Assembly: GCA_025353305.1 (NCBI GenBank)
Contig: JANXQX010000212.1
Coordinates: forward strand, 1 to 44,870
DNA from: Holophagaceae bacterium
GTDB taxonomy: Bacteria; Acidobacteriota; Holophagae; Holophagales; Holophagaceae
Reading direction: 5' to 3'
DNA length: 44,870 nt
The translations under genes and the position numbers were made by a program. Of the stretch, positions 23,604 to 32,165 are shown piece by piece; within the stretch, counting starts at the first letter, position 1, and the number at the start of each line of letters is the position of its first letter. Below the pieces are notes generated by a model. That model searched no databases and was not told where the DNA came from. It saw only the letters and a list, made by a program, of their open reading frames with translations.

Positions 23604-25367
23604 ATGTCCATCCTCTTCCCGACCACCGCCGCCGCCCACCCAACCGAACATCCGGAACTGGAGCGCGCCTTGGAGGCGCTCGTGGCGCATAAGCAGGAAT
23701 GGGCAACCCTGCCACTTCCACGGAAAATCGCCCTGCTGGAGGAGTTGAAGCGCGGCACTGCGAGGGTGGCGGAGCGTTGGGTGCTTGCGGCGGCGCGCGC
23801 CAAGGGGATCCCGGAGCATTCGCCGCTAGTGGGCGAGGAGTGGGCTTCGGGCCCCTGGGCGCTGCAATACGGCATCAGCCAGTACGTGCGGACACTCCGT
23901 TGCCTCGAACAAGGTGGCCCGACCCGCCTGCCCAAGGGCGCGGTGCGGCAGGCCAGAAATGGACAGGTGGTGGTGGACGTTTTCCCGTCGTCGCTTTACG
24001 ACCGGTTGCTCCTGAGCGGCATTTCCGGGGAGGTGTGGATGGAGCCGGGGGTGACCCCGGACAACCTGCATGAGCACATGGCCACGCTCTACCGGGAGCC
24101 GCCTCGAGTCGGCAAGGTGGCGCTGGTGCTGGGCGCCGGCAACATCGCGGCCATCGCGCCCCTCGACGTGCTCCACAAGCTCTTCGCCGAAGGGCAGGTC
24201 TGTCTGTTGAAGATGAACCCGGTCAATGAGTACCTGGGGCCCTATTTCGAAGCCGCCTTCCGGCCCTTCATCGAGGCCGGATTCATGCGGGTCGCCTACG
24301 GTGGCGGCGAGGTGGGCGCCTGGCTTTGCGACCACCCGGTCGTGGATGCGATCCATGTCACCGGCAGCGCGCGCACCCATGATGCGATCGTCTTCGGCAC
24401 CGGCGCCGAAGGCGCGCAGCGCAAGGCCGAGGACCGGCCCCGGAATCCGCGCCCTGTCACCAGCGAACTCGGCAACGCGAGCCCCACCATCGTGGTGCCG
24501 GGGCCTTGGTCCGCCGCCGATCTGAAGTTTCAGGCGGAGCACATCGCCACTCAGAAGATGCACAACGCAGGCTTCAACTGCATCGCTGCGCAAGTGCTGG
24601 TACTGCCCACGGAATGGGACCTGACCCAGGCTCTGGCAGATGCGGTGGAGGCTTGCCTGCGCTCGGTGCCCAACCGCCAGGCCTACTACCCCGGCGCGGC
24701 GGAGCGGCAGCAGAACGCGCTGAAGGCCCACCCGGAAGCTGAGCTGCTGGAGAAGCCAGGCGACGAGGCGGGGAACGTGCCGCGCATGATCGTGCCCGAC
24801 GTGCCGAGCGGCAACCGCGCTGATTTTTGTTTCGCCGAGGAAGCCTTCGGCGGCGTGCTGGCCGAGACCCGCCTGCCGGGTGCGGATGCCGCGACCTTCT
24901 TGAAAAACGCGGTGGCCTTCTGCAACGACACCTTGCTCGGCACCCTGGGCGCCAATCTGCTCATCCATCCGGCGACCCTGAAAGAGCTGGGTCCGGCCCT
25001 GGAAGAGGCCATTGTCGAACTGCGCTATGGCTGCATCGCCATCAACACCTGGACGGGCGTGGGTTTCCTGCTTTCGCAGCTGTCCTGGGGCGCCTTCCCC
25101 GGCCACGCGCGGAACGACATCCAGAGCGGCCGTGGCGCCGTGCATAACACCTTCCTCTTCGACCGCCCCCAGAAGAGCGTGGTACGCGCGCCCTTTTATC
25201 CCTTTCCTCGGGGCCTCCGCCACGGCCAGTTCGCCCTCCTCCCCAAGCCGCCCTGGTTCATCACCAACCGGCAGGCGCACCAGGTGACCCGTAAGCTCAC
25301 CTACTTCGAAGCGGACCCGAGTCCGTTCAAGCTGCCGGGGATTTTCTTTTCTGCCCTGCGGGGCTAA
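23604..25367 (+). CDS. Large aldehyde dehydrogenase family protein
   Basis: The 587-residue protein is longer than usual aldehyde dehydrogenases (about 450-500). The cofactor segments GKVALVLGAGNIAAIAPLD and DAIHVTGSARTHD are present. The general base Glu is in TSELGNASPTIV, and the catalytic Cys is in HNAGFNCIAAQVLVLP. Extra length lies in the N-terminal region and in a C-terminal tail after residue 500 (DRPQKSVVRAPFYPFPRG and onward). Similar large dehydrogenases occur in several phyla, but the substrate is unknown to me. It is preceded by an 80-base gap after the DUF1223 gene and may be co-transcribed. Confidence 0.85.
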   Translation: MSILFPTTAAAHPTEHPELERALEALVAHKQEWATLPLPRKIALLEELKRGTARVAERWVLAAARAKGIPEHSPLVGEEWASGPWALQYGISQYVRTLRCLEQGGPTRLPKGAVRQARNGQVVVDVFPSSLYDRLLLSGISGEVWMEPGVTPDNLHEHMATLYREPPRVGKVALVLGAGNIAAIAPLDVLHKLFAEGQVCLLKMNPVNEYLGPYFEAAFRPFIEAGFMRVAYGGGEVGAWLCDHPVVDAIHVTGSARTHDAIVFGTGAEGAQRKAEDRPRNPRPVTSELGNASPTIVVPGPWSAADLKFQAEHIATQKMHNAGFNCIAAQVLVLPTEWDLTQALADAVEACLRSVPNRQAYYPGAAERQQNALKAHPEAELLEKPGDEAGNVPRMIVPDVPSGNRADFCFAEEAFGGVLAETRLPGADAATFLKNAVAFCNDTLLGTLGANLLIHPATLKELGPALEEAIVELRYGCIAINTWTGVGFLLSQLSWGAFPGHARNDIQSGRGAVHNTFLFDRPQKSVVRAPFYPFPRGLRHGQFALLPKPPWFITNRQAHQVTRKLTYFEADPSPFKLPGIFFSALRG

Positions 25368-25443
25368 CCAGAAGCAGTAGGATCAGCGCAGAGAGAATTC
25401 AAACTCTACTTTTGGATTCCTTGCGGTGTGAAGGGGCAAATTC

Positions 25444-26322
25444 TTGGGTGCTAAAACGAGAGGACAATCCGAATTCGTACGCTGGATGGGGCCCCTGATC
25501 GATTGCCTCCGCTCAGTCGGCGGCTCGGCCCGACCCAGGGAGGTGATCCTGTGGATACAGGACCATTTGAAGGTGCCCCCTGAAGCCACGGCCACAACAC
25601 TCAAATCCGGGCAATCCCGCTTCTACAATCAGGTTCATTGGGCACGTCAGTACTTGGTGTGGGAAGGCATCATCGACGATGGCAAGCGTGGCATCTGGGC
25701 CCTCACGCCGCTCGGTTGGAAAACCCAAATTGATGATGCCGCTGCTCGGCAGATTTTCTTGCAGCGAGTGCAAATAAATCAAGCGGCAAGGAAGCAGGCC
25801 GTACCAGACCAACTCAGTAGTGAGCCCACTGATTTGCAGGAAGCTTTGCCCCTCGATGTGATCCAGGAGCTGAAGCTGATAGATGTGCTCAAATCGCTGG
25901 ACCCCATCGGATTTGAACGTCTATGCACACGCCTTTTGCACGAACATGGATTCGAGAATGTTCAAGTGACCCAACAATCCCGTGATGGCGGCATTGACGG
26001 TTATGGGGTCCTGAGGCTCAGCCCCTTTGTAAGCATGAAGGTTGCTTTCCAAGCAAAGCGGTACAAGGAGGTCGTTTCTAGAGCAACGGTAAGCCAATTC
26101 CGCAGCGATTTCCTTGGCCGCGCCGAGAAGGGCGTGTTCATCACCACTGGGCGGTTCACTTCAGATGCCGAAGCGGAAGCTGAGCGGGACGGCGTTGTAC
26201 CGATCGAACTGGTCGACGGAGAACGCTTGGTGGAGCTGTTCGAAAAAGCCGAACTCGGCGTCAAGCCAAAACAGGTGTTCGAAATCGATCAGGCTTTTTT
26301 CGACCAATTTCGGAAATCATGA
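25444..26322 (+). CDS. Mrr-type restriction endonuclease
   Basis: The 292-residue protein has an N-terminal winged-helix domain of the Mrr_N type (about residues 10-100: ILWIQDHLKVPPEAT, HWARQYLVWEGIIDD). A C-terminal PD-(D/E)xK nuclease domain follows. Catalytic residues are visible as Asp185 in DGGIDGYG and the QAKR motif at about 203-206. Mrr enzymes cut modified DNA without a dedicated methylase. The start is TTG at 25444 with AAGGGG seven bases upstream. No methylase or specificity subunit is adjacent, and codon use seems more AT-rich than the neighbours. It may be recently acquired. Confidence 0.85.
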   Translation: MGAKTRGQSEFVRWMGPLIDCLRSVGGSARPREVILWIQDHLKVPPEATATTLKSGQSRFYNQVHWARQYLVWEGIIDDGKRGIWALTPLGWKTQIDDAAARQIFLQRVQINQAARKQAVPDQLSSEPTDLQEALPLDVIQELKLIDVLKSLDPIGFERLCTRLLHEHGFENVQVTQQSRDGGIDGYGVLRLSPFVSMKVAFQAKRYKEVVSRATVSQFRSDFLGRAEKGVFITTGRFTSDAEAEAERDGVVPIELVDGERLVELFEKAELGVKPKQVFEIDQAFFDQFRKS

Positions 26323-26442
26323 ATGCGAACTTCGCCACTGTTCCGGCACCCTCGGCAGTCGACCGCTTGAACCGGTAGTAGCTCTACTTGGTGTCTTGGT
26401 GGTGAATCTTTTCTTTTCTTTAAGATTGAGCGTGGCTCGGCC

Positions 26443-27069
26443 TCAGGGTTTGTACCAGCGCCACATGTACCAGGCCACGACGCTGCGGTAGGGGCGCCAC
26501 TGTTCAGCGCGCTCCCGCATCTCCTTGAGGTTCACTTTCTCGAAGCCGAAGACGTCGCCATAGGCGGCGCGCACGGCGAAATCGTCCACGGGCCAGACGT
26601 CAGGGCGGCCCAGGCGGAAGATGAGCAGCATCTCCACGGTCCAACGGCCGATGCCCCGCACGTCGGTCATGCGGGCGATGATCTCTTCGTCGTCGAGCTT
26701 GCGCAGGCCCGCCCAGGATGGCACCAGGGCCGCCGCGGTCTTTTCCGCCAGGTCGCGCATGGCCACGGCCTTGGCCGCGCTGAGGCCCGCGCTGCGGAGC
26801 AGATCGGTCTCGGCGGTCAGCACATCTTCCGGGCGCAGGTGCTCCGACTCGAACAAGCCCTGGAACCGCCCCCAGATGGTGGCGGCCACCTTGCCGTTGA
26901 GCTGCTGGTAGACGATGGATTCCGCCAGGGCCTCGAAGGGGCTGTGGTTGGGCCGCAGGGCCAGCTTGAACTCGCCGACCTTGGCGATGACCCGCTTCAG
27001 GTCCTTGTCCTTGCGCAGCTGTTTCAGCGCGGCGGCTGGATCGAAGTCCAACTGAAACCGGGTCGCCAT
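26443..27069 (-). CDS. HhH-GPD DNA glycosylase, AlkA-like 3-methyladenine type
   Basis: The 208-residue enzyme removes alkylated bases from DNA to start base excision repair. The helix-hairpin-helix is in DVRGIGRWTVEMLLIFRLG, and the catalytic Asp follows in WPVDDFAVRAA. The N-terminal SPFEALAESIVYQQLNGK helix is typical of AlkA/Mag relatives. No iron-sulfur cysteines are seen, which argues against Nth/MutY types. The ATG at 27069 overlaps the preceding gene's stop by one base (TGATG), so it is translated after the AlgH-family gene. Substrate is inferred from the family. Confidence 0.9.
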   Translation of the reverse strand: MATRFQLDFDPAAALKQLRKDKDLKRVIAKVGEFKLALRPNHSPFEALAESIVYQQLNGKVAATIWGRFQGLFESEHLRPEDVLTAETDLLRSAGLSAAKAVAMRDLAEKTAAALVPSWAGLRKLDDEEIIARMTDVRGIGRWTVEMLLIFRLGRPDVWPVDDFAVRAAYGDVFGFEKVNLKEMRERAEQWRPYRSVVAWYMWRWYKP

Positions 27070-27578
27070 CAGTTGGACTCGGCACTGCTGGCCACGGTCC
27101 AAAGGCCCGTGGGATCGGGGTGCATGAGCCAGCCGGAATTCAGGGGCCGCTGGATCCAGGCGCCTTGGTCCAGCTCCTGGTCCAGCTGCTCCGGGCCCCA
27201 GCCCGCGTAGCCCAGGAAGAGCCGGAAACGGCCTTCGGGATCCGTCATCAGGTTTTCCAGCAGATCCTTGCGGTGGCTCACGAAATGTGTGAAGTCCAGC
27301 ACCGTGTCTTCGGCGGCCGGCAGGCCGCCTTCCACCAGGAGGATGCCCCGCTGGGGATCCACGGGGCCGCCGCGCCAGGCGGTCGCTTCGTCGGGGCCCG
27401 CGAAATTGAGCCCGCTCTCTTCGCAGATCTGCGCCAGCGGCAGGGGCAGCTGGCGGTTGAGGATGATGCCCAGGGCGCCTTCTTCGTCATGTTCCACCAG
27501 CAGCAGCACCGCATGCATGAAATTGGGGTCCATGAGCATGGGGCTCGCCACCAGGAGGCAGGGGGCATTTAGGGACAT
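27069..27578 (-). CDS. YqgE/AlgH family protein (UPF0301)
   Basis: The 169-residue protein matches UPF0301 across its length: LLVASPMLMDPNFMHAVLLL, EEGALGIILNR, WRGGPVDPQRGILL and RLFLGYAGWGPEQLDQE are characteristic. Members are widespread; AlgH was first linked to alginate regulation in Pseudomonas, but the biochemical role is not settled. The stop overlaps the start of the DNA glycosylase gene by one base. The divergent gap to the membrane-protein gene on the other strand is only 36 bases, so promoters must overlap. Confidence 0.93.
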   Translation of the reverse strand: MSLNAPCLLVASPMLMDPNFMHAVLLLVEHDEEGALGIILNRQLPLPLAQICEESGLNFAGPDEATAWRGGPVDPQRGILLVEGGLPAAEDTVLDFTHFVSHRKDLLENLMTDPEGRFRLFLGYAGWGPEQLDQELDQGAWIQRPLNSGWLMHPDPTGLWTVASSAESN

Positions 27579-27614
27579 GGGCCTAGAATAGCGCGGCCCG
27601 GATAGTCTCGGAGG

Positions 27615-28355
27615 ATGCCTAGATTGTTTCCTTCATCCCGGTCGCTCCTGTGGGAGGGACTGAAGCTGGCCGCCCGCCACCCCTGGATCGCCCTCGGCAT
27701 CTGCCTGCTGGGCACGGGGCTCGGAGGCCTGGCGCCGTTGTTGATGGTGAAGGGGCAGCTGGGCACCAATCCTCCCATCGAAAGCCTGTTCTTCTTTCTG
27801 GCCCTGCTGCCCCTGGATTTCTATTTCCTGCCCAGGCTGGCCCTGCGCCTGGATGCTGAATCCAACGGACAGGCCAGGAATCCGTTGGAAATGTGGCAGG
27901 CCACATTTGAAGCCCGTTGGCTAAAGGCCTTCGCGGCGAAGGTGCTGCTGGGCGTGGTGGCGGGCATTGGCGCCATTCTGCTCGTGCTGCCGGGTCTGCT
28001 GGTGCTGTTCTGTTTCGGCTGGGCGCCCACCCGCGTGCTGCTGCGGGGCGAGCGCCTGGGCGAAGCCTGCCTGGGCAGCCTGGAGCTCATGCGCCGGCGC
28101 TGGCCCCAGGCCCTGATGGGGGCGTTGCTGGTGCTGACGGCCGGCATGAGCGTGGAGTATGCCGCCGCCTGGGCGCTGGAGACCCACCGTCCCCTGGCCA
28201 CGCCCTGGGCCGAGTTGCACAGCCCCTTCTTTTGGGCGGCCCAGTTCCTGGGTTCCGCGGTCTCGCTCTGGACTTCCACCTGCCTGCTGGCGCTCTACCT
28301 CAGGCTGGAATCTCTTTCGGACTCCGCGCCGTTCACATCCTCGTCGGAGAAATAG
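27615..28355 (+). CDS. Polytopic membrane protein of unknown function
   Basis: I do not recognise a specific family. The 246-residue protein has about five or six hydrophobic segments: residues 24-45, 56-75, 102-132, 170-190 and 210-232. The LVLPGLLVLFCFGWAPTRVLL stretch near residues 120-140 resembles membrane proteins of the DUF975 / glycerophosphodiesterase-membrane type. The ATG at 27615 directly abuts GGAGG, which is too close, so a TTG at 27624 may be the true start. Its 3' end overlaps a small convergent ORF by about 60 bases. Confidence 0.72.
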   Translation: MPRLFPSSRSLLWEGLKLAARHPWIALGICLLGTGLGGLAPLLMVKGQLGTNPPIESLFFFLALLPLDFYFLPRLALRLDAESNGQARNPLEMWQATFEARWLKAFAAKVLLGVVAGIGAILLVLPGLLVLFCFGWAPTRVLLRGERLGEACLGSLELMRRRWPQALMGALLVLTAGMSVEYAAAWALETHRPLATPWAELHSPFFWAAQFLGSAVSLWTSTCLLALYLRLESLSDSAPFTSSSEK

Positions 28356-28549
28356 CCCGGGTCCTCGATGTCCACCAGCTCGCCAAGGCCCATCCGGCGC
28401 TGCTGTTCCGCATCGAAGACGGCCTCCCCCCACCGGGGTTCGGATTTCCCATTGAAGAAATGGGCCGAGGCCTCCCCGGCTTCGTAGCTCCCGCGGCTGA
28501 GCCAGAGATGGACCCAGCCGATGCGGTTGATGCGCGCGAATACCCTCAT
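28295..28549 (-). CDS. Small hypothetical protein, 84 residues
   Basis: I do not recognise this protein. From ATG 28549 it reads MRVFARINRIGWVHLWLSRG and continues with an acidic C-terminal half rich in Glu and Asp. It fills the otherwise empty gap between the membrane-protein gene and purK, and its composition looks protein-like. No ribosome site precedes the ATG and it overlaps the convergent gene by about 60 bases, so it could also be a chance ORF. Confidence 0.5.
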   Translation of the reverse strand: MRVFARINRIGWVHLWLSRGSYEAGEASAHFFNGKSEPRWGEAVFDAEQQRRMGLGELVDIEDPGYFSDEDVNGAESERDSSLR

Positions 28550-28659
28550 GCTGTCAGTGTGCCATCGACTCCGAGCTCTCCTCGGTCCAGAGCCGCCGTG
28601 TTTTTCGTCTCCGCCGGCCCGCTCCAGATGAGAAAATGGCCACTTCCCGCGAGGTTCCC

Positions 28660-29799
28660 ATGTCCCATCCCATCCGCCCTGGCGCCACACTCGGCCTGCT
28701 GGGCGGCGGCCAGTTGGGGCGCATGTTCACCCTGGCGGCGCGCAACCTGGGGTTCCGGGTCCATGCCCTGGACCCCGGCCACGATTGTCCCGCGGGCCAG
28801 GTGGCGGACTTCGAGGTGCGGGCCCACTACAACGACGTCTATGCCGCCCAGGCCCTGGCCCGGGGGGTGGACGTGATGACCGTGGAATTCGAGAACATCC
28901 CCAGCTCCACCCTGGAAGCCGTCGCGGAGCTCCGGCCCATGCACCCCTCAGCCTTCGTGGTGCACACGGTGCAGCACCGCCTGCGGGAGAAGCGCTTCCT
29001 GGCGGAGCATGGCTTCCCCGTGACGCCCTTCCGGGAAATCAACACCGAGGCCGATCTCCAAGCGGCCGTGGCGCAGCTGGGCCTGCCGGCGGTGCTTAAG
29101 ACGGCCTCCTTCGGCTACGACGGCAAGGGTCAGCAGAAACTCGACGCCACCACGGACCTCGGCGTGGCCTTCCGCGCCCTTGCCGGCCAGCAGGGAATCC
29201 TGGAGGCCTGGGTGCCCTTTGAATTGGAATGCAGCGTCATCTGCGCGCGCAGCTCGTGCGGCGAGTCCGCTGTCTGGCCCGTGGCGGAGAATGCCCACGT
29301 CCGCCACATCCTGGACACCACCGTGATGCCCGCCCGGATCTCCTCGGAAATCGCGTTGACGGCCCAATCCATGGCGCTGCGCATCGCCGAGGCGCTGGAG
29401 GTCGTGGGCATCCTCACCGTGGAATTCTTCATCATGGCCGACGGCGAACTGCAGGTGAACGAGCTGGCGCCGAGACCCCATAACAGCGGCCACGCGACCA
29501 TCGATGCCTCCATCACCAGCCAGTTCGAGCAGCAGGTGCGCGCGGTCTGCGGCCTGCCTCTGGGCGCGACCGCCCTCCTGAAGCCCGCCGCCATGGCCAA
29601 TCTCCTGGGCGAGCTCTGGCCCAAGGACGGCGAACCGGCCTGGGAAAGGCTGCTGGCCTTCCCGGAGGTGAAGCTGCATCTCTACGGCAAGACCGAGGCC
29701 CGGCCTGGACGCAAGATGGGCCATCTCACGGCCCTGGGTGACACGGCCCAGGAGGCGCTGGACCTAGTGCTGGAGGCCCGCGCCGTATTGAGCGACTAG
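28660..29799 (+). CDS. purK: N5-carboxyaminoimidazole ribonucleotide synthase
   Basis: The ~379-residue ATP-grasp enzyme carboxylates AIR with ATP and bicarbonate in purine synthesis. LGLLGGGQLGRMFTLAARNLG at the N-terminus and the TVEFENIP segment identify PurK. The ATP-grasp core shows VLKTASFGYDGKGQ and the metal-binding VEFFIMADGELQVNELAPRPHNSGH. I chose ATG 28660 because GAGG lies seven bases upstream; an in-frame ATG at 28636 adds eight residues. PurE is not adjacent. It ends seven bases from the convergent amidase gene with no room for a separate terminator. Confidence 0.95.
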   Translation: MSHPIRPGATLGLLGGGQLGRMFTLAARNLGFRVHALDPGHDCPAGQVADFEVRAHYNDVYAAQALARGVDVMTVEFENIPSSTLEAVAELRPMHPSAFVVHTVQHRLREKRFLAEHGFPVTPFREINTEADLQAAVAQLGLPAVLKTASFGYDGKGQQKLDATTDLGVAFRALAGQQGILEAWVPFELECSVICARSSCGESAVWPVAENAHVRHILDTTVMPARISSEIALTAQSMALRIAEALEVVGILTVEFFIMADGELQVNELAPRPHNSGHATIDASITSQFEQQVRAVCGLPLGATALLKPAAMANLLGELWPKDGEPAWERLLAFPEVKLHLYGKTEARPGRKMGHLTALGDTAQEALDLVLEARAVLSD

Positions 29800-29806
29800 G
29801 GCCGGC

Positions 29807-31465
29807 TCATTTCTTGAAGTAGGAACGGATGCCCTTCACCACGGCTTCGGCGTAGCGCTGGCGGAATTCCGGATCGCGGAGGTTGGCCGCGTCCTCTTCG
29901 TTGGTGAGGTTCGCCACTTCCAGCAGCACTTTCGTGCGGGCCTCGTTGTAGCGGATCACGGCGGGGATGAAGTTGCGGCCATCGCGGTGGATGACGTTGC
30001 GGATGGCGCGGTTGGGATGCACGAGGATCTTCGATTGCTTCAGCGCCTTCACCAGGGCCTCGCCGAAGAGCCGGCTGCGGGCTTCGCCCTGCAGCTTTTC
30101 CCTCGAGCTGAACGCCACATGGCTGCCCTTCCTCATCTCCTTCACGCCCGCGCCGCGGTTGGCGCCCAGCGAAAAACTGGAAGGGACGAAGCTGGCGCCC
30201 GGCACGTAGACCATGGTGCCGCGCGCGCTGGGATGGAGGCTGTCGGCGTGGAAACTGATGAAGAGCGTCTTCTGCGCGTCGCCGCGGCGGGAGAAGTCCG
30301 CGAACAGGTCGTTGGCAAGTACCCAGCGCAGGTGGACGCTCACGGCGTTGGGGCTTTCGCCATCGTTGGCGAAGGGCGGCGTGGTGAGGATTTCCGCGGC
30401 CCTGGAAGGCGCGCTGATGTCGTCGCGCAACTTGAAGCCCAGGCCCGGGTAGCGGATGGTGCTGCTCACGATGGCCTCGGTCTCCTCTTCCAGCAGCCGT
30501 TTCACGCGGCAGCTGATGTCGTAGACGAAATCCGATTCCCAGATGCCATTGGCTGCGGCGCCGCGGTCGATGCCGCCGTGACCCGCGTCCAGCACGATGC
30601 GGAGGCCGCCCAGCTTGGGCCCGGCGTCCACGCGCCGGGTCTGGCGGACCTCTTCGCGCATTTCCAGCTCTTCCTTGAGCGCCACGGTCCCATCCGGCTG
30701 GAAGGGCGCGGACAGGGCCTTGGCGGGAATCTTGATGAGGGTGCCGGGCTGGATGGTGCGCACGTCGTCGATGCCGCTGCGCTTGGCGATCTCCAGGGCG
30801 AAGGTGTTCACCTCGCGGGCATCCACCCGGTCCGTGTAGCGCAGCACTACCGAGGAATAGAGGGCCTCGCCCTTGCGCAGGCGATAGGCGGCGAATTTCC
30901 CGTCCTTGTCCTCGCCAAAGGTCAACAGGCCTCGGTAGGCTGCGATCTTCGCGTCGTCGTCCAGGTCCTCCTCCGGCTGGTGGTAGCCGGGCAGAGTGCC
31001 GCTGCCGCCAAGCTCCGGCGACAGCAGGTCCTGGGGGATGCGCCACAGATCCTTGGCGCTCAGCTTTTCGGGATTTTTAGGGTTCGCGTGTTCGAGCTTG
31101 TCGTAGTTCTGGCCATGCCCCGTGAAAAGCGCGGCCATCAGCCAGACGGATTCCAGTTCCGGCCAGCGCACCAGATGCCGCACTTCGGCGCGGTTCCATT
31201 CGTCCTCCGGAAAGAGCGCCTCGAGCACCCACCGCTTGCCTTCGGCGCTCAGGTCTTCATAGGCCGCCCACGGCCCCAGGGACCGGCGCAGGAGGAAGGA
31301 TTTGGGGAGGGGTTTGGATTCCACCAGGACGCCCTTGCGGAATTGGACCCGCAGGATGGCCTGGCCGCCGCCGGGAACTTTGGCCCGGACATCGATGGGG
31401 GTGGGATCCGCCGTCGCGAACAGCGCGACGGCCGAGAAAATGGGAAAGTACCTCAGGACTCCCAC
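29807..31465 (-). CDS. N-acetylmuramoyl-L-alanine amidase with LysM-like domain
   Basis: The ~552-residue protein would cleave the amide between MurNAc and the stem peptide in the cell wall. The C-terminal Amidase_3 domain (about residues 290-552) has zinc ligands in IVLDAGHGGIDRGA, ESDFVYDIS and FISFHADSLHP, with the catalytic Glu in VLLEVANLTN. A LysM-like domain precedes it (AYRLRKGEALYSSVVLRYTD to IQPGTLIKIP). The N-terminus (LRYFPIFSAVALFATA) looks like a signal peptide. The GTG start at 31465 overlaps the upstream gene by 13 bases. It is the last gene of the PP2C-RdgC-like operon. Confidence 0.9.
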   Translation of the reverse strand: MGVLRYFPIFSAVALFATADPTPIDVRAKVPGGGQAILRVQFRKGVLVESKPLPKSFLLRRSLGPWAAYEDLSAEGKRWVLEALFPEDEWNRAEVRHLVRWPELESVWLMAALFTGHGQNYDKLEHANPKNPEKLSAKDLWRIPQDLLSPELGGSGTLPGYHQPEEDLDDDAKIAAYRGLLTFGEDKDGKFAAYRLRKGEALYSSVVLRYTDRVDAREVNTFALEIAKRSGIDDVRTIQPGTLIKIPAKALSAPFQPDGTVALKEELEMREEVRQTRRVDAGPKLGGLRIVLDAGHGGIDRGAAANGIWESDFVYDISCRVKRLLEEETEAIVSSTIRYPGLGFKLRDDISAPSRAAEILTTPPFANDGESPNAVSVHLRWVLANDLFADFSRRGDAQKTLFISFHADSLHPSARGTMVYVPGASFVPSSFSLGANRGAGVKEMRKGSHVAFSSREKLQGEARSRLFGEALVKALKQSKILVHPNRAIRNVIHRDGRNFIPAVIRYNEARTKVLLEVANLTNEEDAANLRDPEFRQRYAEAVVKGIRSYFKK

Positions 31466-32004
31466 GGCACTTCGTCCCCAGCTTCCGCCAGCGTGCCGCT
31501 GAGGCCGCCGCGCACCCAGGATTTCAGCGCGTCCTCCATGGCGCCGGGATCTTCGGCGCGCAGGTGTAGGAAGCGGCCGAAGCGCCGTTCCAAATGGCCC
31601 GCGCCTTCTTCCAGAAGGAAGAGCCGGTCCGTGATCCGGCCCACGGGATCCTTGGAGGCGGTCGGTGGAAGCTTGAGGCCGCTGAGGTCCAGCCCTGCGG
31701 ACTGGAGTGTGAAGACCCATTCCATATCGCCAGAAAGGATGCGAAGCTTCGCGCGGGAGGGCCGCATGCCCCGGCTGAGGGCTTCGAAGGCCTCGCGGGA
31801 TTCCGCCGGGTTGCCCTTGCGCAGCGAGATCTCCTTCACTTCGCCGCGTTCGCTCACGAGCATCATCGCGTCGTCCACGAAGCAGCTGGAGAGATCCCCG
31901 TCCTGGCCCGAGGCGCCGCCATCCGTGAGGCCGCGCATCCACAGCCAGAGCACAAATTCCTCGCCGAGGAATCGACCCTGTTCGATCAGTTCCAGCGGCT
32001 TCAT
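31453..32004 (-). CDS. RdgC-like protein, C-terminal half as a separate gene
   Basis: The 183-residue protein starts MKPLELIEQGRFLGEEFVLW and has the FLG.EF..WLW pattern I associate with the C-terminal part of RdgC-like proteins in several phyla. RdgC binds double-stranded DNA and modulates RecA. Together with the upstream N-terminal-like gene it may make a two-part RdgC-like protein. The start overlaps the stop of a truncated copy of itself by 4 bases (ATGA). The family assignment comes from memory of motifs, not a search. Confidence 0.65.
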   Translation of the reverse strand: MKPLELIEQGRFLGEEFVLWLWMRGLTDGGASGQDGDLSSCFVDDAMMLVSERGEVKEISLRKGNPAESREAFEALSRGMRPSRAKLRILSGDMEWVFTLQSAGLDLSGLKLPPTASKDPVGRITDRLFLLEEGAGHLERRFGRFLHLRAEDPGAMEDALKSWVRGGLSGTLAEAGDEVPWES

Positions 32005-32165
32005 GGCGCGGCCTCCCCGAGGCCCGTCTGTCTAGCGAAGAGGACATTCAGTCCTCTTCTCCCACTCACGCTTTGCGTTCGCGGAGACAAACACTCCATC
32101 CAGCGCCACAGCACGAACTCTTCGCCTAGGAACCGGCCCTGTTCAATGAGTTCCAGCGGCTTCAT
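32001..32165 (-). pseudogene. Truncated duplicate of the RdgC C-terminal-like gene, 54 codons
   Basis: The ORF starts at 32165, overlapping the stop of the N-terminal-like gene (ATGA), and ends at 32001, overlapping the start of the intact gene (ATGA). Its first 20 codons encode exactly the 20 residues that begin the intact gene (MKPLELIEQGRFLGEEFVLW), but about nine third positions differ. After that the reading diverges into unrelated sequence containing a 9-bp hairpin and GC-rich palindromes. It looks like a degraded or interrupted copy, although it still links translation of its two neighbours. Confidence 0.8.
32037..32059. repeat. 9-bp hairpin inside the truncated RdgC-like copy
   Basis: GAAGAGGAC (32037-32045) and GTCCTCTTC (32051-32059) are perfectly complementary with a 5-base loop. 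It sits in the ~85 bases of the truncated copy that do not resemble the intact gene, together with a GGCCTC/GAGGCC pair near 32010-32024. Confidence 0.7.

Noticed and set aside
23826..25280. 484-codon minus-strand frame opposite the large aldehyde dehydrogenase
   Set aside because: Shadow of a verified gene with catalytic residues on the plus strand.
26323..26442. Gap after the Mrr gene as an attachment site or terminator
   Set aside because: No clear hairpin with T-run, direct repeat or tRNA fragment was found; nothing specific is visible.
29987..32035. 682-codon plus-strand reading frame antisense to the amidase and RdgC-like genes
   Set aside because: The minus-strand products have clear domains; the antisense frame is rich in low-complexity Arg/Gly/Ala and is a by-product of high GC codon bias.
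31466..32047. Upstream extension of the amidase frame to 746 codons
   Set aside because: It covers the RdgC-like gene in another frame and has no domain character; the GTG at 31465 begins a signal-like sequence.
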